A stretch of 22,475 bases of DNA from positions 1 through 22,475 of the forward strand of contig JBBSIC010000054.1 of assembly GCA_038232275.1 (NCBI GenBank). The letters are read 5' to 3'. Positions 1-6,825 of the stretch are shown here, one piece after another; the stretch's first letter is position 1; every line of letters starts with the position of its first letter. Both the position numbers and the translations under genes were made by a program. The notes below the pieces were generated by a model. That model saw only the letters and a list, made by a program, of their open reading frames with translations, did not search any database and was not told where the DNA came from. This DNA is from DATLGB01 sp038232275 (GTDB taxonomy: Bacteria > Actinomycetota > Thermoleophilia > Solirubrobacterales > Solirubrobacteraceae).

Positions 1-1
1 C

Positions 2-124
2 GGCGAGCAGGATGATGTCGAGTCCGAGGCGCAGCGGCCCGGGCAGGCCAAGCCGGTCCAGGGCCTGTCGTTGCTCCTCTCCGTGCTGTGGGAGCGGATC
101 AAGCGGATGCTCGCGAAGCGATGA
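2..124 (+). CDS. C-terminal fragment of an unrecognised protein (5' end outside window)
   Basis: Forty codons are open from the window edge to a TGA at 122-124. Nearly every third codon position is G or C, as expected for a real gene in this genome. The fragment is first polar and acidic (Glu, Gln, Asp), then ends in an amphipathic basic helix with the motif LLLSVLWERIKRMLAKR, which could lie on a membrane surface or in an oligomer interface. Its stop overlaps the ATG of the next gene in the arrangement ATGA (121-124), so the two genes are probably translationally coupled. The family cannot be recognised from this piece. That it is coding is fairly certain from composition and coupling; its function is unknown. 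Confidence 0.6.
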   Translation, partial: GEQDDVESEAQRPGQAKPVQGLSLLLSVLWERIKRMLAKR

Positions 125-526
125 TCCTCGACCCCGGTGTGCGGGCGCTGCTGGAGCGCCCCAACTTCGTCCACGTCGCGACCGCGTTGCCCGACGGCGG
201 CCCCCACGTGGTCGCCGTCTGGGCCGGCCTCGTCGACGACGACCGCGTCGCCTTATTCACCCAACCGGGCTCGCGCAAGGTGCGCAACCTGTCCCGCGAC
301 CCGCGGGTGGCGATGTCGGTCGTCGACCACGACGAGCCCTACCACAGCGCGCCTGCGCGCCCACGTCGTCGAGACGCGCGAGGGCGACGCCGCGCTCGCG
401 GTCATGGACGTGTTGTCGGTCGCACACACGGGCCAGCCGTTTCCCGTGCGCAGCGGGATCCTGTTTGTCTGCGAGGTCGACTCGGCGGCGTACTCCGAGC
501 TGCCCTTCCAGCGCGCCACGTCCTGA
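121..526 (+). pseudogene. PPOX-class (F420/flavin) pyridoxamine 5'-phosphate oxidase-like protein, frameshifted
   Basis: The start is the ATG at 121, with the family-typical N-terminus RPNFVHVATALPDGGPHVV (split-barrel flavin/F420-binding fold), followed by VAVWAGL, a ligand-facing segment VALFTQPGSRKVRNLSRDPR and VAMSVVDHDEPYHSA. Near 346-350 the reading frame changes: the continuation RAHVVETREGDAALAVMDVL, a PFP motif and YSELPFQRATS lies one frame over and ends at the TGA at 524-526. Joined, the product would be about 134 residues, normal for small F420-dependent PPOX enzymes such as putative biliverdin or quinone reductases. The break falls in an alternating GC run (agcgcgcctgcgcgc), a place where both true slippage and sequencing error are common. 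The upstream gene is coupled by ATGA. If the frameshift is real the enzyme is inactive, because the C-terminal strand and cofactor contacts are lost. Confidence 0.7.
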
Positions 527-601
527 TGCTCAGTGGGGTCTTGTCGACCACGGACCGCAGAGTCCGAGGCCCCTGGACGCAGATCGCGGACGGCAGGGTC
601 C

Positions 602-623
602 GCTCGCCTTGCGGGGGGCGAGC
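602..623 (+). terminator. Stem-loop downstream of the PPOX-like gene
   Basis: A perfect 7-bp inverted repeat, GCTCGCC at 602-608 and GGCGAGC at 617-623, encloses an 8-base loop. It lies 75 bases after the PPOX-like stop. No U-tract follows, so it is at best a GC-rich intrinsic-type terminator or an mRNA-stabilising hairpin. Confidence 0.3.
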
Positions 624-730
624 TTCGTCTGGATCCGAGTTGAGAGGCGCGTGGACGGCCTACGGCTGTGACAGCGACCCCCATAACTGCCGTCGCCCTG
701 GCCGGGTGGTCGGGGGGAACGTCGGTTGTG

Positions 731-767
731 CCTCTCTGACCCCTCCAAAGGCATGAGGTCAGCGAGG
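731..767. terminator. Long stem-loop between convergent genes
   Basis: CCTCTCTGACC at 731-741 pairs with GGTCAGCGAGG at 757-767 (10 of 11 pairs) around a 15-base loop. It lies between the plus-strand PPOX-like gene and the end of the minus-strand gene at 813, where a bidirectional terminator is expected. There is no clear T-run on either side. The remaining intergenic bases, 527-812, hold no gene that I can support. Confidence 0.4.
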
Positions 768-812
768 TCGTGTCGCGGACCGGTGCCCCGGCCACCGTAA
801 GCGACCGCCGGG

Positions 813-1565
813 CTACAGGCGGTCGCGCCAGCGCAGCGCCGCGGCGGCGAGGTTGCCGAGCTCGACCCGCAGCCCGTGGCGGTCGCCCGACGCGCGGGCG
901 CTCGCAAGCGCCCGCAGCGAGGCGGCCAGCACCCCGGGCCCGGCGGGGCCGCGGCCCGACGGCGCCGCGTGGGACCGCCGCACGCTCTCGGCGTCGCGGA
1001 CCGCGGCGTCGGCCTGGTCGAGCGCCGCGCGCACGCGGGCGCCCGCCTCGTCGAGCGTGCGGTCGCGCGCCCGCCGGGCGCGTCCGGCGCGCTCGTTGGC
1101 CAGGCGGGCACGGCGCCGCGCGTCGCGCAGGCGCTCCTCGGCACGGTCTGCTCGTCGCTCGGCCGCGATCGCGCGCCGCTCGAGCGCCGCGGCGCTCGCG
1201 GACGACGTGGGCATCGACCGCTCCGTGCGCGGCGGCAGGGGCCCGCGCTGCGCGATGTCCGGGCGTGCGGTGCCGGCCGCGCGGCGCGGCCCGGGCTTGG
1301 CGGGCGCGTGCCCCGCGGCGCGGACGGCCGCGTCGAACGAGCCGCCGAACGCCCGCTTGACCGCGTTGGTCGACGGCCAGGCGCCCTCGTAGTAGCGCTC
1401 CGCGCGCCACTCCTGTGCGCGCCAGCGCGCCAGCGACGGGTTCCAGTCCGCCGAGCACGGCGGCTCGCCGTAGCGGCCGTTCCAGTCGGCGATCTTCTCG
1501 ATGATCGATTCGCAGGTCCAGCGCGTCACCCGACGCCCGCCCGCGAGTTGCACGGACGGGGTCAT
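813..1565 (-). CDS. HNH_repeat-type (homing endonuclease-associated) domain protein with long charged helix
   Basis: A 250-residue protein. Residues ~17-88 carry a domain resembling the homing-endonuclease-associated repeat: WTCESIIEKIADWNGRYGEPP, then ADWNPSLARWRA, then a WPS...VKRAFGGSFDAAVRAAGH ending. The W/YGxPP/DW...FGxxxAAxxAAG pattern is typical of this small helical DNA-binding module, which often accompanies HNH nucleases in actinobacteria. No HNH motif (His-Asn-His with Cys pairs) follows. Instead residues ~110-200 are Ala/Arg/Glu-rich with long uninterrupted helical character (ALERRAIAAERRADRAEERL), likely coiled coil. The ATG at 1563-1565 is preceded on the minus strand by GACGAG as a weak ribosome site. 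The protein is probably a cytoplasmic DNA-binding or scaffolding protein. The function is inferred; the domain assignment is by pattern only. Confidence 0.6.
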   Translation of the reverse strand: MTPSVQLAGGRRVTRWTCESIIEKIADWNGRYGEPPCSADWNPSLARWRAQEWRAERYYEGAWPSTNAVKRAFGGSFDAAVRAAGHAPAKPGPRRAAGTARPDIAQRGPLPPRTERSMPTSSASAAALERRAIAAERRADRAEERLRDARRRARLANERAGRARRARDRTLDEAGARVRAALDQADAAVRDAESVRRSHAAPSGRGPAGPGVLAASLRALASARASGDRHGLRVELGNLAAAALRWRDRL

Positions 1566-1867
1566 GAGATGAGCTCGTCCGGGTTAGCTCGGGGCCGGCT
1601 GCGTGGTGTCGCGCTCAGCCATGTCCCACATCGCCACGTTACCCGCGTGGGCGGGCGTGAGGGCGACGAGGAGGATCGTACGGCTGAGCATCAGGAGACC
1701 CAAGGTACAGATCGATCGTCGACCTGTCGACCCCGCCGGTCAGGGGTGGGCTCGAACCCGCGAGTATCAGCGCGGAGCGCGATGCGGAGCCTCTCCGCGG
1801 TCAGATCGTGGCGATAGGGCGGCCGATCTGGCCGCCGCCCGCGGCTCACGCCCGCGCCGGCCCGCAA

Positions 1868-1915
1868 GCGACCCGGCGGCGGCGCGGGCCCCGTACGCGA
1901 CCCGGCGGCGGCGCG
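1868..1915. repeat. Tandem direct repeat, 29-bp period, upstream of the flippase gene
   Basis: GCGACCCGGCGGCGGCGCG occurs identically at 1868-1886 and 1897-1915. The 29-base period is not a multiple of three, so it cannot encode a repeated peptide. It ends 10 bases before the likely -10 box at 1925. It could be a pair of regulator sites or a simple GC-rich duplication. Confidence 0.6.
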
Positions 1916-1924
1916 CAGGCCCGG

Positions 1925-1930
1925 TACCGT
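1925..1930 (+). promoter_or_regulatory. Candidate -10 box of the flippase/TIGR03663 operon
   Basis: TACCGT (TAnnnT) lies 9 bases before the GTG at 1940, the spacing expected for leaderless or near-leaderless transcription. No convincing -35 is visible. It supports the 1940 start over the more distant GTG at 1808. Confidence 0.35.
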
Positions 1931-1939
1931 CCCGTCGAC

Positions 1940-2905
1940 GTGCGCGGCCGCAGCCTCTCTCTCATCGGCATCGCGGTCTCGCTGTTGTGCGTCGTGGGGG
2001 TCGTCTACTGGGCCTTCCAGCAGCCGGCCCCGCGGCTGCCATCCGACGCCCGGCACCTGTCCTACGTGCTGGGCGGCGTGCTGCTCTACGCGCTCAACAC
2101 CGGCGTGCGCGCGGAGCGCTGGCACCGCCTGCTGCTCTCAGACGGCGCGCACCCGCAGCGGCGGGACTCCTACGCGCTGACCGTGGTCGGCTACACCGGC
2201 AACAACGTCCTGCCCGCGCGCGCGGGCGACGCCGTCCGGGTCCTGCTGATGGCGCCGCGAGCGGGCTCCAGCCGGCGGACCGTGATCGGGACGCTGCTGG
2301 CGGAGCGCCTGCTCGACCTCGTCGTGATCGTCCTGCTCTTCGTCGTCGTGGGCTACGGCGTGCTCGGCCAGCTCGGCGGCGGGGAGGTCGCGGTGATCGG
2401 CGGGGTGACCGCCGCCGGGATCGCCGGGCTCGCGGTGGCCGTCGCGCTGCTGCGGCGCAACCAGCGGCTCGTCGAGATGATCCGGCCGATGCTCACCTCG
2501 ACCCTCGGCCTGCGGGGCCGTGGCGGTGCGCAGCTGGTCGGGATGACGCTCTTGATCTGGCTGATCGAGACCTTCGTGTGGATGGCCGTGGGGGCCGCGG
2601 CGGGCCTGGACATGTCGCTGCTGCAGGGCCTGTACCTCGTCGCGCTGGCGAGCATCTTCTCGCTGATCCCGTCCGGCCCCGCCTACGCGGGCACCCAGGA
2701 CGTCGCCGCGGTCGTCGGCATCAAGGCGATCGGCGGATCGGGCTCGCTCGCGGCGACCTACCTGATCCTGCTGCGCTTCGTGTTGCAGGTGCCGATCACG
2801 ATCGGCGGCCTCGTCCTGCTCGCGGCCCGCTACGGTGGGATCGGCAAGCTGCGGCGGGCACGACTCCAGGACGCCGCCGCCGCCGACGCGCCTTCGCCGA
2901 CATGA
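1940..2905 (+). CDS. UPF0104/LPG-synthase-TM-like flippase-type membrane protein
   Basis: About 321 residues with some eight hydrophobic helices. Helix 1 begins right after the short basic start (RGRSLSLIGIAVSLLCVVG). Family landmarks are an ERW motif after helix 2, YTGNNVLPARAGDAVRVLLM, the ERLLDLVVIVLLF segment and a C-terminal SLIPSGPAYAGTQDVAAVVG; the N-x-x-P-x-R-x-G-[DE] and P-x-x-x-G-x-x-[DE] patterns define the UPF0104 / lysylphosphatidylglycerol-synthase transmembrane family, which includes AglD-like proteins proposed to act on polyprenyl-linked sugars. The GTG at 1940 was chosen because the frame from 1808 adds only an Arg/Pro/Gly-rich stretch over a DNA-level repeat, and because of the -10 box at 1925. 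Its TGA overlaps the next ATG (ATGA, 2902-2905), so the two are coupled. A lipid or lipid-sugar translocation role is inference. Confidence 0.85.
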   Translation: MRGRSLSLIGIAVSLLCVVGVVYWAFQQPAPRLPSDARHLSYVLGGVLLYALNTGVRAERWHRLLLSDGAHPQRRDSYALTVVGYTGNNVLPARAGDAVRVLLMAPRAGSSRRTVIGTLLAERLLDLVVIVLLFVVVGYGVLGQLGGGEVAVIGGVTAAGIAGLAVAVALLRRNQRLVEMIRPMLTSTLGLRGRGGAQLVGMTLLIWLIETFVWMAVGAAAGLDMSLLQGLYLVALASIFSLIPSGPAYAGTQDVAAVVGIKAIGGSGSLAATYLILLRFVLQVPITIGGLVLLAARYGGIGKLRRARLQDAAAADAPSPT

Positions 2906-4602
2906 CGAAGACCACGAAAACGCCGCCCTCCCCCGCACCGCCCCGGGGAGCGAGCCAGCCTCCGCCCCAGGCGGCCTCCGCCCTCCGCCCGCGGCGGTCG
3001 TTGAACGCCTGGCTGCGCGACCGCTCCAAGGCCGAGCTCGCGATCTGGATCGGGCTCATCGTCGTCGCCTTCGCGCTGCGCATGTACGACCTCGGCGCCC
3101 GGCCGTTTCATCACGACGAGAGCCAGGACGCGTTCTTCTCCTACACCTTCTTCAAGTCCGGCGACTACAGCTACAACCCGCTCCTGCACGGGCCGCTGCG
3201 CTTTTACCTGACGGGGCTCAGCTACCTGCTCTTCGGCGACTCGAACGTCACCGCCCGCCTCGCTCCGGTGCTGATGGGCACCCTCGCGACCGGCCTCCCC
3301 TATCTGCTGCGCAACCAGATCGGCCGCCTCGCCGCCTTCGGCGCCGGCGTGATGCTCGCGTTCGGGCCGACCTACCTGTACTTCTCGCGCTTCGCCCGCG
3401 AGGACATCTACTTCGCCGCGATCACGCTCGCGATGCTCGTCGCGATCCTGCGCTACCTGGACCGCCCGACGGCTTACGGGCCGTCGATCATCGCCGGACT
3501 GCTCGCGCTCTCCTTCGCCACCAAGGAGACGAGCTTCATCAGCCTCGCGGTCGGCGTGTCGTACTTCGCGGTCGCGCTGGTCGTGCAGGGCGTGCTGGCC
3601 CGCAGGCGCGGCGCCCGCTTCGCCGACGGGCACGTGGCGACGGCGATCCGCAGCGCCGACTGGGTCACCTGGGTCTACGCCCTGGCCACCTTCTGGATCG
3701 TCTTCGCCCTGATGTTCACGGTCTTCTTCACGCAGCCCGACGGGCTGTGGAAGGGCATCCACGACGGGTTGGCCTACTGGCTCGACCAGCAGCCGGTCAA
3801 CCGCGGCGGCGAGCGGTGGTACTTCTACCTCGCCGTGCTGTTCGGCGAGGAGTGGCCGGTGCTGGTCCTCGGCGCCGTCGGCGCCTTCTTCAGCCTCCGG
3901 CGGCCCACGACGGGGCGGCTGTTTTTGCTGTGGTGGTTCGTTGGCTCGCTCGCGATCTACTCGTGGGCCTCGGAGCGCTTCGCCTGGCTCGCGCTGCACC
4001 CACTGCTGCCGCTGATCCTGCTCGCCGGCATCGGGCTCCAGGGCCTGTGGCGGCTGCGCTCGCGCGTCGCGCGCTCGATCGCGGTCGCCGGGATCGTCCT
4101 GTGCGCGGCCTACATGGCCTACGCGTCCTACCTGGTCAACGCGGTGCACAGCGCGAACCCGCGGGAATGGCTGGTCTCCACCCAGTCCTCCGTCGAGGTC
4201 CGCGACGTCGCCGCGCGCGTCGACCGGCTCGACAGAGCCTTCCACGCCGCCCACGGCGGGACCAAGCTGACGATCACGATCGACTCCGGCCAGGGCGCGA
4301 CCTTCCCCTACGCCTGGTATTTCCGTCACAAGTCGGTCGGCTACATCGACATGACCACGCCCAACTACCAGCCCACCACCCAGGTGTTGATTATGACCGA
4401 GCAGGCGCGCGCGGCCCTGCTGCCGAACCTCGCCGCCTACGACGGCCAGAAGTTCCACTTCCGCGTCTGGTGGGTCCGCGACTGGTCGAAGAAGCTGTCG
4501 GCGAGCGCGTGGTGGAAGTGGTTCACCAAGCGCCAGACGTGGAACCCCACGGGCGGCATGGAGGAGTGGATCTACGTCCGCAAGGTCGCCGGCGCGCTGT
4601 AG
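2902..4602 (+). CDS. TIGR03663 family (Agl23-like, 'flippase activity-associated') membrane protein
   Basis: A 566-residue polytopic protein. A Pro-rich cytoplasmic tail (1-35) precedes helix 1 at ~46-62. The residues described as nearly invariant in TIGR03663 are all visible: Arg60 near the end of helix 1, the DE pair at 72-73 (FHHDESQDAFF) and the HGP tripeptide at 96-98 (LLHGPLRFYL). The N-terminal half resembles PMT/GT-C glycosyltransferases, in which an acidic pair in the first extracytoplasmic loop is catalytic. The hydrophobic part is followed by a C-terminal soluble domain (~400-566) rich in aromatic residues. It is coupled by ATGA to the flippase-type gene and ends 5 bases from a convergent TIGR03662-type gene. 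It is probably a lipid-linked-sugar glycosyltransferase of unknown substrate; the family identity is confident, the reaction is not. Confidence 0.88.
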   Translation: MTKTTKTPPSPAPPRGASQPPPQAASALRPRRSLNAWLRDRSKAELAIWIGLIVVAFALRMYDLGARPFHHDESQDAFFSYTFFKSGDYSYNPLLHGPLRFYLTGLSYLLFGDSNVTARLAPVLMGTLATGLPYLLRNQIGRLAAFGAGVMLAFGPTYLYFSRFAREDIYFAAITLAMLVAILRYLDRPTAYGPSIIAGLLALSFATKETSFISLAVGVSYFAVALVVQGVLARRRGARFADGHVATAIRSADWVTWVYALATFWIVFALMFTVFFTQPDGLWKGIHDGLAYWLDQQPVNRGGERWYFYLAVLFGEEWPVLVLGAVGAFFSLRRPTTGRLFLLWWFVGSLAIYSWASERFAWLALHPLLPLILLAGIGLQGLWRLRSRVARSIAVAGIVLCAAYMAYASYLVNAVHSANPREWLVSTQSSVEVRDVAARVDRLDRAFHAAHGGTKLTITIDSGQGATFPYAWYFRHKSVGYIDMTTPNYQPTTQVLIMTEQARAALLPNLAAYDGQKFHFRVWWVRDWSKKLSASAWWKWFTKRQTWNPTGGMEEWIYVRKVAGAL

Positions 4603-4607
4603 GGGCG

Positions 4608-6806
4608 CTATCCGCCGAGGACCGGCGGCCGGGGCTCGACCGGCCTGGCCGGGGCGGCGGTGCTGACGGCGAACGCGTAGATGGCGGTCCCGTCGCGGTC
4701 GAACACCTTCCGGCCCGCCCGCGCGAGCGCGCCGGGCGTGCCGTAGGTGGTGCGCTCGAGCGGCCCGACGACGGCGAACGCCACGCGGTAGCGGTCCATC
4801 AGCGTCCGCGCCACGAGGGCGTCCGGGGTCTTGTAGAGCGTCTCCACGTCCGTCCGGCGGGTGCCCAGGTCGTGGCTCCACTGCAGCTCGTGGCCCTGCC
4901 AGCCCAGGACGGTCGGCCGGCCCGTGTAGGTGGACACGCGCGCGTTGCCGAAGGGGCTGTAGTCGTCGCCGACGGCCTCGAGGATCACCGCGTCGCCCGG
5001 CGTGTGCGCCCGGATCCAGTCGATCGCCTCCACGTCGCCGGGCGCGGTGGAGGCAAGCCAGTGCCGGCCGTCCAGGCGCGGGCCGTCGCTGAAGCCCGCC
5101 TTGCGCGCGTAGGTGCCGGCGATCGGATAGGCGAGCGAGACGCCGATCAGGCCCGCCGCCCCGACGAGCCAGGCCAGGCGCGGTACGAGCGGCAGCCAGG
5201 CGCGGGCGGCGGACAGCGCCACGGCGCCGAAGACGGCGAGCAGGATCCAGGCCTGGTAGCCGAGCTTGAAGACGGTGTTCATCCGCTCGTACGGCCCTCC
5301 GAAGAACTCGTCCTTGACGATCCCGACCTCGGCCCCGAGCAGGCACGCGAGCGCCGCGGCGGCGATGACCCACAGCACCCGCTCGGCGATCCGCAGGCGG
5401 CGGGTCAGCGCCGAGGCGAGCGCGACGGCCAGCAGCACGGCGAGGATCCCCGCGCCCGCCAGGCGCGCCGTGGCCAGCAGCGACAGCACCACGACCAGGC
5501 TGCCGGCCCCCCAGACGAGCCAGCGCAGCGGGTGGCGCAGCCCGCACAGCCGCGTGAGCAGCGGCGCCAGCAGCAGCCACAGCAGGGCGCCCTCGATCAC
5601 CAGGTGGTGCTTGACGAACGCCGCGAGCGGCTCGCGCTGCGCCTCGCGCGTGACGCCGATCCCGCCGGCGTTGGGATCGAAGCTCGCGATGAACGGCAAC
5701 ACCAGCACGACGCCGAGGACGAGCACGCCGATCGCCCATGCCACCGCGCGCTTGCGGCGCTTGACGGCGTCCGGGCTCGTGATCCAGACCGCGACGGTCA
5801 GCACCAGCAGCCCGGCCATCACCGGCCAGGACCACGAGTTCACCGCGTACAGCCAGCCGATCGCCAGCGCGGTGCAGAAGGTCTCCCACCAGCCGCACGC
5901 CCGCACGAACGACGGCGGCCCGCCGAGCCCGGCCTGGACGACGAACGCGAGCGCGAGCAGCGTCAGGGGGATCGCGATCAGGTGCGCGTGCAGGTCGCCG
6001 ACCGTCCACGAGAAAAACGGGAACTCGTTGATCGTGTTCGGGATCACGCGCGACGGCCCGAACCAGTCGAAGGTCGCGAGCCCGTCGGCGTGCAGCGCCG
6101 CCCAGCCGCCCCGCAGGTTGCCCATAAGGGCAAGAAGGAGGACGCACACGGCACCGGCGCCCAGCGGTCGCCGGACGGCGAGGCCCTGCCGCCGGGCCGC
6201 CTCGGCGATCGTCGCGGCGACCGTGAAGGCGGACGTCACGATCACCGCGAAGACCGCGGCGAGCGCGAGGTTGTAGCCCTGGGTGGGCTCGACGCCGGTC
6301 AGCCGGATCAGCAGCGCCACCATGTGCTGGCCCAGGTAGTAGTAGTTGACGTCGGCGCCGGAGAGCCAGGGGTCGTGCGGCGGGAAGGAGTCGCTCGTCA
6401 GCGTCGCGTTGGCGAGCATCATGTCCATCGGCTTCTCGGTCAGCCACACGTCGGCGCTGTAGCTGCCGACGACGACGGCCCCCAGGAAGGCGACGACGAA
6501 CAGGATCTCCGACCAGATCCACAGGCGCCGGCGGAAGGGGTCGGGCGCGTTCGCGCGCTCGCGGCGCCGGTGGACCGCGGCCGCGACGCCGGCGAGCACC
6601 GCCGCCGCGCCGATCGCCAGCCCCGGGCCGTTGGGCAGACCGAGGCTGCCGGCGATCCACACAAGCCAGCCCAGCAGCAGCCAGGCGAGGATCCTCGCCA
6701 GCCCGAGGCCCGCGCCGGGCAGCCGGCCGAGCGCCCGGGAGGCCAGGGGCAGGCCGGCGAGGCCGAGAGCCTCGAGTGCCAGCAGGAAGCGCAGCGTCTG
6801 CGTCAC
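4608..6806 (-). CDS. DUF2298 / TIGR03662 'Chlor_Arch_YYY' polytopic membrane protein
   Basis: About 732 residues, very hydrophobic, many transmembrane segments. The hallmark YYYxG motif is present as NYYYLG at ~154-159, inside EKPMDMM...FPPHDPWLSG...NYYYLGQH, with GDLHAHL further on, a Gly-Asp-x-His loop typical of the family. The C-terminal ~180 residues form a soluble domain containing ARKAGF, WIRAHTPGDAVILEA, STYTGRPTVLGWQGHE and YRVAFAVVGPLERTTYG, as in GT-C-like membrane enzymes. The start is placed at the GTG whose top base is 6806, giving TQTLRFLLALEALGLAGLP, the usual opening of the family; an upstream ATG at 6869 would overlap the divergent enolase-like gene. TIGR03662 and TIGR03663 proteins are known to co-occur and often neighbour each other, as here. 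Function unknown; probably extracytoplasmic glycosyl transfer. Confidence 0.85.
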   Translation of the reverse strand: MTQTLRFLLALEALGLAGLPLASRALGRLPGAGLGLARILAWLLLGWLVWIAGSLGLPNGPGLAIGAAAVLAGVAAAVHRRRERANAPDPFRRRLWIWSEILFVVAFLGAVVVGSYSADVWLTEKPMDMMLANATLTSDSFPPHDPWLSGADVNYYYLGQHMVALLIRLTGVEPTQGYNLALAAVFAVIVTSAFTVAATIAEAARRQGLAVRRPLGAGAVCVLLLALMGNLRGGWAALHADGLATFDWFGPSRVIPNTINEFPFFSWTVGDLHAHLIAIPLTLLALAFVVQAGLGGPPSFVRACGWWETFCTALAIGWLYAVNSWSWPVMAGLLVLTVAVWITSPDAVKRRKRAVAWAIGVLVLGVVLVLPFIASFDPNAGGIGVTREAQREPLAAFVKHHLVIEGALLWLLLAPLLTRLCGLRHPLRWLVWGAGSLVVVLSLLATARLAGAGILAVLLAVALASALTRRLRIAERVLWVIAAAALACLLGAEVGIVKDEFFGGPYERMNTVFKLGYQAWILLAVFGAVALSAARAWLPLVPRLAWLVGAAGLIGVSLAYPIAGTYARKAGFSDGPRLDGRHWLASTAPGDVEAIDWIRAHTPGDAVILEAVGDDYSPFGNARVSTYTGRPTVLGWQGHELQWSHDLGTRRTDVETLYKTPDALVARTLMDRYRVAFAVVGPLERTTYGTPGALARAGRKVFDRDGTAIYAFAVSTAAPARPVEPRPPVLGG
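4612..4628. terminator. Hairpin at the convergent end of the TIGR03663 and TIGR03662 genes
   Basis: CCGCCG (4612-4617) and CGGCGG (4623-4628) form a perfect 6-bp stem with a 5-base loop, starting 10 bases after the plus-strand stop at 4602 and lying in the last codons of the minus-strand gene. The two stops are only 5 bases apart, so any terminator must lie inside coding DNA. There is no U-tract. Confidence 0.25.
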
Positions 6807-6813
6807 GGCGCGG

Positions 6814-6819
6814 GATACT
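6814..6819 (+). promoter_or_regulatory. Candidate -10 box of the enolase-like gene (leaderless)
   Basis: GATACT is followed by six bases and then the ATG at 6826, so transcription would begin at or next to the start codon. No Shine-Dalgarno is present in the 19-base intergenic space, which fits leaderless translation. Confidence 0.45.
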
Positions 6820-6820
6820 G
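6815..6820 (-). promoter_or_regulatory. Candidate -10 box of the DUF2298 gene, overlapping the divergent -10
   Basis: Read on the minus strand this is CAGTAT, 8 bases before the GTG at 6806. It overlaps the plus-strand hexamer GATACT (6814-6819) by five bases, so the two divergent genes would be transcribed from one shared, roughly symmetric element. Confidence 0.4.
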
Positions 6821-6825
6821 CCGCA

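Larger units (their letters stand above)
1566..1939. other. 374-base non-coding region with hairpin and tandem repeat
   Basis: No gene can be supported here, although an in-frame GTG at 1808 would extend the next gene leftwards. It contains a T-arm-like motif on the minus strand (1749-1758), a tight hairpin GCGGAG-CCT-CTCCGC at 1784-1798, and a 19-bp direct repeat with a 29-bp period at 1868-1915. It separates two divergently transcribed genes and so should hold both of their promoters. Confidence 0.5.

Noticed and set aside
1690..1815. A tRNA gene on the minus strand
   Set aside because: Only the T-loop core fits; the T-stem has two mismatches and no acceptor, D or anticodon arms could be paired.
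1603..2901. Upstream extension of the TIGR03663 frame to 1603
   Set aside because: The translation is Arg/Ala/Pro-rich junk overlying the flippase gene; the ATG at 2902 is coupled to the flippase stop and gives the family-typical N-terminus.
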